Source: Wuchereria bancrofti
Taxonomy: Eukaryota; Nematoda; Chromadorea; Rhabditida; Onchocercidae
Reading direction: 5' to 3'
NCBI GenBank assembly: GCA_005281725.1
Contig: SSBO01000003.1
Location: forward strand, 8,089,621 to 8,153,620
DNA: 64,000 nucleotides
A program made the position numbers and the translations under genes. This document shows, piece after piece, positions 57,561 through 64,000 of the stretch (positions are counted from its first letter, which is position 1; each line of letters opens with the position of its first letter). The notes under the pieces are model-generated. The model searched no databases. It had not been told where the DNA came from and was given only the letters and a program-made list of their open reading frames with translations.

Positions 57561-60500
57561 TTGAAATACCTGAAATTTAGCATATTTATAAAAATAAAAA
57601 ATGAAATTTAAAGTGGATTTCAAAAGACGGAGAGAAATAGGAATGAAGTTATTATAAAATAAAAATACTTTTCTGAATTATGTTAAAACGATAAAAATTA
57701 TCTAAATAATTTGCTTTTAAATTCAAAACTAAGTGGTCAAAAAAATAAAAATTTAAATTAATTTCAAAAGGCTAAAAAGAGATGTGAAGTTATCATGAGA
57801 AAATGCAAAAAAAAAAAAAAAAACGCTTTTCTAAATTATGTCAAAAAGATAACAATTTTACAGGCAGAAATTAAAAATGAAAAAATGATATTTAAAATTA
57901 ATTTTAAAAGATTAAAATAAAGTGAAGTTGTCATAAATAAATTGATTAAGAATAGTGTAATCATTATTCTTTGGATTACTTTTTTAAAATTAACATAAAA
58001 AGCCTAGAAATTTCATTTAAAAAGTTTAAAAAAGCCTTTCATTAATAAAATTAAAATTGCTTAGTATTAACAAGTAATTATTACTGCTACAGAAAAATTT
58101 ATTAACAAATTTATTCAAAAAAATAAGATTTTTATAGCAAATATGAAAAATTTGCAGTGCCAGAGAAAAATTTTTTTCATTTGTAATTAGGATAATTTTA
58201 ATTTTTAAAAACGAAAATTTCAAATATAAAAATGTAAACTGAACATTAATGTTTGTTATTATCAATTCAATTGAAGCTCCAATTTTAAATTTTAAATTTA
58301 TCAGAAGAAAAGGCAAAAACATTAATGAATTATTTGCATCGAAACAAGCAATTTATTCTAGTGTATCATTAAAATTAAGTGAAAATGAAAAAAAAAAAAA
58401 GGAATAAAAACAGCTTATTTTGAAAATAAAGAAAAAGAAAAATGTTATAAGAAGGAAAGATTTTTATTTATTAAAAAAAATATTTTTTTTGCAAATTTTT
58501 TATATGCAAAATTTAGCAAAAATTTTACTGCGCCATTTTTTTTTTTCATTTCAAACTATTTGCAATCAGTCAATTCCTATCATTTAAAATATTTCTCATA
58601 GCAAAATTTTAAACTTTTCCCGAGAAGTGAAGAATTGATCAATGAAAATGAAATTCATTATTTGCTATCATTGAAATAATTTTAAAATAGCAGCCAAATG
58701 CTATACGATAAAAATGACAAATTATTCGGAAGAAATAGCATTTTCAGCAAAGCTATTGCATTGCTTTTCTTAAATAACAATTAATCAAGTAAAAAAAAAA
58801 AAAAGAAAAAATTATTCATAAATTTGATGATCTAAAATTTTTGCAGTTAAAAAAGTTAAAAACAAATGAACAAATTTTTTGATTTATTTTTTAATTGAAC
58901 GAAATTAATTTTTTTTTTGTTTAGAAATTTTTTCTGATTTTTCGTCTTTTTCAAGCGTCATATTTTATTATTTATAATTTTTATTCATTTGAAATTTAGA
59001 GTAAAATTGAAAATTTTAACAATATCATTTACTAAAAATGAAAAATTAGAATTAAATAAAAAAAAATTTATGATACATATTTTATCTTCTCGTATTGATA
59101 ATAATTAATAATAACAATTGTTACTTATCTATTGTTACTTCTTAATAACAACGAATGTTACTTACTCTTTTATACTTTACCTGTCTATCGATTCATTTAA
59201 TACTAAAAGAGATTACCTATCTTGTATTGTTTTATTTTTTCTGTTATCATTTTAAAATGTTTATTTAAAAATATTGAAACGATTCAAGGATTGTTTACTG
59301 ATGAATGCTTTAGTAAATTATGGTTTAAAGATGTAACATTATATCAGTGATAATTTACAAAGAGTGGGAAAGAGAAAGAGAGAGAGAAAAGAGAAGAAAA
59401 GAAAAAGAAAGAATAACAAATGTACATTTTGAGATTTTTCATAAAAATTATTGAAATATTAAGGATTGAAAAAAAAGAAAAGAATGAAATTTAATGATTA
59501 ATATTTTCATTCATATTGAAAATATATAAAATCTTGAAGATTAATTCATTATTTATTGTAAATTATATGAGCTTGAAATTTCTAAAACCATTTTATTGCC
59601 CAAAATTTAATTCAAACAATTTTTAACTAGAATTTAACCAGAAAATTTTAATTTAAAAAGAAATGAAATTTTTTACAATCTTAACACATGTAATAATTAA
59701 CAAGTCAAGAAGAAATGAAACAATTTTGAAATTCATTTTTGTGAATAGAAGAATTAGAGCAATTTTGAAATTTATTTTTATGAGTGAAATTAATTGTTTA
59801 AAGTATGTTATATTTCTCTTTCTTATCGTTTTCTTTTTTTGTTAAATTATCTTGATGAAATTTAATTAATGAAGTGTGTTGTGTCAACTTATCAGTTATT
59901 TTCGAAATCACTCAATTAAACAGTTGTTAAAAGTTTAATTTCAATTTGTCCTGGATTTTGTTAGATATCATTAATATGAGGAAAAGTTGTTAATTAGTTA
60001 TATAAAATTACTTGTCACTTCACTCTAAATATCATTTATCATTTTTACTTTAAATATAACTTTAACATCTTTTGCTGTTACTTTCGCAACACACAAAAGT
60101 AATGTCGCAAAAATTGCAAGGATAAAGCTAAATAGTTTAAGTGGAAAATGTTGAGTTAAAAATTTTTAAACTAAACACAACAATTGAGACAAGCAATTAT
60201 AGTAAAGTGACTTAGACAAAATGCACTTCGTATGTTTGAAATTTTTTGAAAGAAAGTAGATATTATCAACAAAATGAATGAAATTAGAAATTGCTAATCC
60301 GATTTTGCTTCATAAATCTTCTTATATTCTAATCTACTATTTTCAATAGATAATTTTTGCAAAATAATTGATAATCGTCATAAAAATTAAAATGATATTT
60401 TAAGTTTAAAAAAAAATGAACGATAAAAAAATGATTTTTGAAAAAAAAAAAGGAAAAAGAAAAGAAAAGCTTGCAAAGTTAATTTAGAAATTGTAAATGC

Positions 60501-61447
60501 ACACGGATATTGGATGAATGAAATTGCTGTAAATAAAAAAGAAGCGGAAAATTAATGATGGAAAATTGAATTGAAAATGTAAAATGATGCATGACAAAGA
60601 GCGGAAATATTTGAGCGCATATAAAACTGAAATGGAAAATAAGAAGTAAAATTTAATGTAAGTAAGTAATGATGAGCTAAATGATATTATTTAATGATAA
60701 GTGAAAGAAGTAAACAATTGAAGACATTTTTAAATTGCTAATAAAAAGAAAAAACAAAATAAATAAGCTATTTAAAATGTTATAAATGATTAAAATTAAT
60801 GTTAATTAAATTGATAACTGAGACAATTTCAATGATAATTAATTACAATTTGGTTATGTTTTAATTAAATTGATAATTGATGCAATTTCAATGATAATTA
60901 TAATATTATTAGGAATTTTTTTTATTTTTCAACAAAGAATATATTTTTCTGTTTTCTGCATGTCTGTCTATGTTTTGCGTTTTTTTTTTCATTTTTAAAT
61001 GGAATAATTTTTGTAAAAAGTATAAAATAATTAATCAACAAAGAAAAAAAATTAACTATTTAATATTAAATTTAAACATCTTAAACTAATTATAAGACAT
61101 ATATGTATAACATCGGTGTAAAATTTTAATCCTAAAGCCATTAAATTATAGAAATTGCATTGAAACGAAAATGAAAGGATGCAATAATTATATAGAAACA
61201 AAATTTTTTACTTACATTTTAATAATTAATAGTAAATTTTTAATATAAAATGTTAATTTAAAAATTACTAAAAATCGTTTTTTTTTTTTTTGAAATCATT
61301 TTTTGATGTAAAAGAAAGGAGAGAAAATTTTTGACAATAGTGATATGATTAATATAAAATAATAATTAATGAAAAGAAAGATTTGAAATACATCATTTTA
61401 ATGCTGCATGCTTGATGCTAGCTAAATTAATTCTAAAATATTGTCTA

Positions 61448-61612
61448 TTTAAGCATTTTCAATATATATTAAATGTCATAGAAAGATTTTAAAAAATGAT
61501 ATTTGAAGCATCAATAATCAAAGTTTATACTTATTCAAATATTAATTGTTAAAATATTGAACTAAAGAAATGAAGGAACAAAAAAAAAAAAAAGAGAAAG
61601 AAATGTTTTATA
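61448..61612. repeat. Direct duplication, copy 1
   Basis: About 165 bp that recur with roughly 95% identity at 61828-61980. They start TTTAAGCATTTTCAATATAT and end GAAATGTTTTATA. Differences are a few substitutions and the length of the poly-A run. Roughly 215 bp of unrelated sequence separates the copies. No terminal inverted repeats or coding content were seen. Confidence 0.9.
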
Positions 61613-61827
61613 CCTTAATTTTACAGCATGAATGATTTCATCTTGTTTTAAGTCTAAATTTCACTGATAATTTTAAAAGATTATTACTAATATTTGCAAA
61701 TTTTTAATTAATTTTTTTTACTATTTAAGATTTTAATATATAATATATCATTTGAAATATATTAATCAGTTTGGAACAATTAGTAGTTGCAAATTTTGCA
61801 AAATTCATGAAAAAATATTTATGCGAA

Positions 61828-61980
61828 TTTAAGCATTTTCAATATATATTAAATGTCATAGAAAGATTTTGAAAAATGATAGTTGAAGCATCAATAATCA
61901 AAGCTTATACTTATTCAAATATTGATTGTTAAAATATTGAACTGAAAAAATGAAGGAACAAAAAAAAGAAATGTTTTATA
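61828..61980. repeat. Direct duplication, copy 2
   Basis: The second copy of the segment at 61448-61612, in the same orientation and slightly shorter because its internal A run is contracted. It looks like a local segmental duplication rather than a mobile element. Confidence 0.9.
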
Positions 61981-64000
61981 TGAATTAATGAAGAAACGAA
62001 AAATTTGAACTAAATTTAAAACTAAGTCGGATTTAATCAAATTTTATATAAACTATGATTTTGGATGAGAAGACAAGGTGAAAGAGAGAGAGAGAGAAGA
62101 GAAGCAATCAAATTGTTTTTCATTTCAAATTTTTCCACCTTTATTATTTTACTAACAAATAACAAAAAGAAAAAAAAAAGGAACAAAAAGATGTTGAAGA
62201 AACGAATGTTTTCAATAGCTAAATGAAAAAGACAAACAAACTATTCAAAAATGCTTGCTTTATATTTCAAAAGCTTTTTAGACTTTAAAAAGTTTCAAAT
62301 ATTTTTCTTCTTCTTACTTTGTCAAATTGTTACCATTTGCTACTAATTTTACAATTTTGTTTCAGTTAAATAAACAACTTTTTTTTCTTGTAAAAAAAGT
62401 AAAGAAAACAAAACAATTTATACATTAAAAAAAAAAAAACAGAAGTGTTGATAGCTGAGATAAACAATGATAATGCTAACATAACAAATGCTTATTTAAA
62501 AATTATGAATAATTTTTTCTTTTTTATTTTTTAAGTCCCTTTTAAAGTTTCCCAATTTTTTCCATTTTTTTTTTAAATCCAAATTTTTTTACAGTTTTTG
62601 ACAATTGATAGATGCATTTAAAATATGCAAAATCAGCAAATAATTTGAAATAATTATCAATATATTTTCTCACAATGATTTGTTAACTTATTTTACCTTT
62701 TACAGCAGGTAAGACTGTCAATATTTGTAAAGTTTTAAAACATTGAAATTCTTTTTTTCGCTTTGCTATTATTATTTAAATTAATTTAATTTAATGATTA
62801 TCTCTTAGAAACATTGCAAGTGACATATATAAATGTTCTAAATAATAACAAAAAGGATAAGTTTCATTTAATTTTATAAGTTATCAAAAAAAAAAAAAAG
62901 CAAACAAATAAAAAACTTAAAGGAGGAAGAAAGAGAAAGAAAGGATGAAAGAAAAAGAGAAAGGGTGAAAGAAAGAGAGAGAGAGAGGGAGAAAAAACGT
63001 AATGCGCTAAAGCAATTTTTATTTTTTCATTTATTTAATCTCTTTTCTTTTTATTTTTTTGGAGTTGAAAAATTCCTACAAATATAAATGCATAAACGTA
63101 TGACAGGTGTGATAACAGCATACAGTAGCGTGTTCATTGCCAATACTTATTCTCCCTTTCGCTTTTTTTTTTTTTTTTAAATGCTAATTTTAATATTTTA
63201 ATATATATACGATAAATTATTTACATTTGCTTAAATTTTCAGTTCCTTTCAAGTAAACCAATATTAATAACATTAAATTTTATAATAATTTATATTCGTA
63301 AAATTACATATTTTATTTTTAGTGATACGATCACTATTCAAATGATAAATCTTTGAAATGATTTGAACACGATAAATTATTTACATTTGCTTAAACATTT
63401 CCTTCTTTTCTCTTTCTCTCTCTCTGTGCCCAATTTCCCTCCTTTTGTATCGCTCTTTCAATTTGTTTTTTGCAGATGTTCAATTATTGATTAATTTAAT
63501 TTAAATTTAGTTCAAAATAGCAAAAATTTAAATTTAGAAACAAATGAAAATCTTTTCCTATTTATTCTTAGAGAAAAATAAAAACAAACAAAAAACACGG
63601 AATAATTATTACTTATAAATCAATTTTTGTAGTATAATAATTTAAATTACTTTTGATTTAATCCTCAGAAAAAAATATAAACTGGGCTTAAACTAAATTT
63701 AAAAAAAATGAACAAATACGCTTATTTGTTTTGTCACTATGCGACGTTATGGTCCACTCTTCCTTTTTTAAATTTAAGCGACAAAAAAATCGATGATGTA
63801 AAATTTAAAATTACAACAAAATCTTTTTGAAGTGAAATTTGAAAACATTTTAAAATTTAGTCAGTAAGAAAAACAAAGATAAGGAAATTTTTTAAGAGTT
63901 AATACTTATGAGATGAATATTTGACGACAATGTATTATCATACCAAATTCATCAAACTAATTGTAGCGCAAAACGAAAATTAAAGTAAAAACATAAATCA

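Larger units (their letters stand above)
57570..64000. other. About 6.4 kb AT-rich region with no supported gene
   Basis: No exon chain could be built on either strand. It may be upstream promoter or long 5' intron of the EGF-like membrane gene. Contents: A/T homopolymers, purine runs near 59360-59420, 62080-62100 and 62920-62995, a duplicated segment of about 155-165 bp (61448-61612 and 61828-61980), a 26-bp direct repeat (about 63209 and 63370), and a duplicated AATTAAATTGATAA...CAATTTCAATGATAATTA segment at about 60805 and 60862. A less AT-rich island lies at about 63085-63150. The window ends without a recognisable gene. Confidence 0.6.

Noticed and set aside
57570..64000. An ATG frame MNTLLYAVITPVIRLC on the - strand at about 63.1 kb as first exon of the EGF-like gene
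   Set aside because: Its candidate donor leaves the wrong phase for the acceptor at 57570, and nothing else links the two.

Overview
The window looks like nuclear chromosome sequence from a nematode, most probably a filarial or related spirurid worm. It is very AT-rich outside exons. Genes are split into many short exons (about 30-290 nt) by small introns, mostly GT..TTTCAG/TTTTAG. The gene set is animal and worm-like: a DEG/ENaC channel, a CSalphabeta-type Cys peptide and a CCT chaperonin subunit. There are no bacterial operons, phage genes or CRISPR arrays, and I found no tRNA or rRNA. The species call is an inference from composition and gene structure.

I reconstructed ten protein-coding genes by joining exons so that phase is kept and each chain ends in a stop. 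All ten coding lengths are multiples of three. In order: (1) 786-4778 (+) DEG/ENaC sodium channel subunit, 11 exons, 489 aa; (2) 5261-11081 (-) CHERP splicing factor, 16 exons, 795 aa; (3) 11518-15724 (+) CCT4, 14 exons, 536 aa; (4) 16780-20213 (-) unrecognised poly-Gln protein, 6 exons, 213 aa; (5) 27169-30250 (+) C2H2 zinc-finger protein, 8 exons, 355 aa; (6) 32085-33431 (+) MKRN2OS-like (DUF4796) protein, 3 exons, 200 aa; (7) 34636-35970 (+) unrecognised charged helical protein, 4 exons, 184 aa; (8) 36648-40461 (-) membrane-anchored or secreted protein with two tandem CSalphabeta-like domains, 3 exons, 192 aa; (9) 41734-47887 (+) TTC38, 12 exons, 470 aa; (10) 50579-57560 (-) single-pass membrane protein with a stretched EGF-like ectodomain and a PPxY motif, 6 exons, 263 aa, whose 5' end is uncertain and which has an assembly gap in one intron.

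Layout: the left 20 kb is gene-dense. The DEG/ENaC and CHERP genes converge. CHERP and CCT4 diverge from a shared 436-bp, G-rich intergenic segment that probably holds a bidirectional promoter. CCT4 converges on the poly-Gln gene. About 7 kb of AT-rich sequence follows (20.2-27.2 kb), then genes 5 to 10 with longer gaps. The last 6.4 kb holds no gene I can support. The genes do not form an obvious pathway: CCT4 and CHERP are housekeeping genes and the others look independent.

Most worth a second look: the tandem CSalphabeta-like architecture of gene 8; a four-copy duplication of the CHERP exon-1/donor unit that creates potential in-frame 15-nt microexons; a required non-GT (AT-AG) intron in the DEG/ENaC gene; a possible papain-like (PPPDE/LRAT-type) fold in the MKRN2OS family; and a 114-bp tandem array inside an intron of gene 10.
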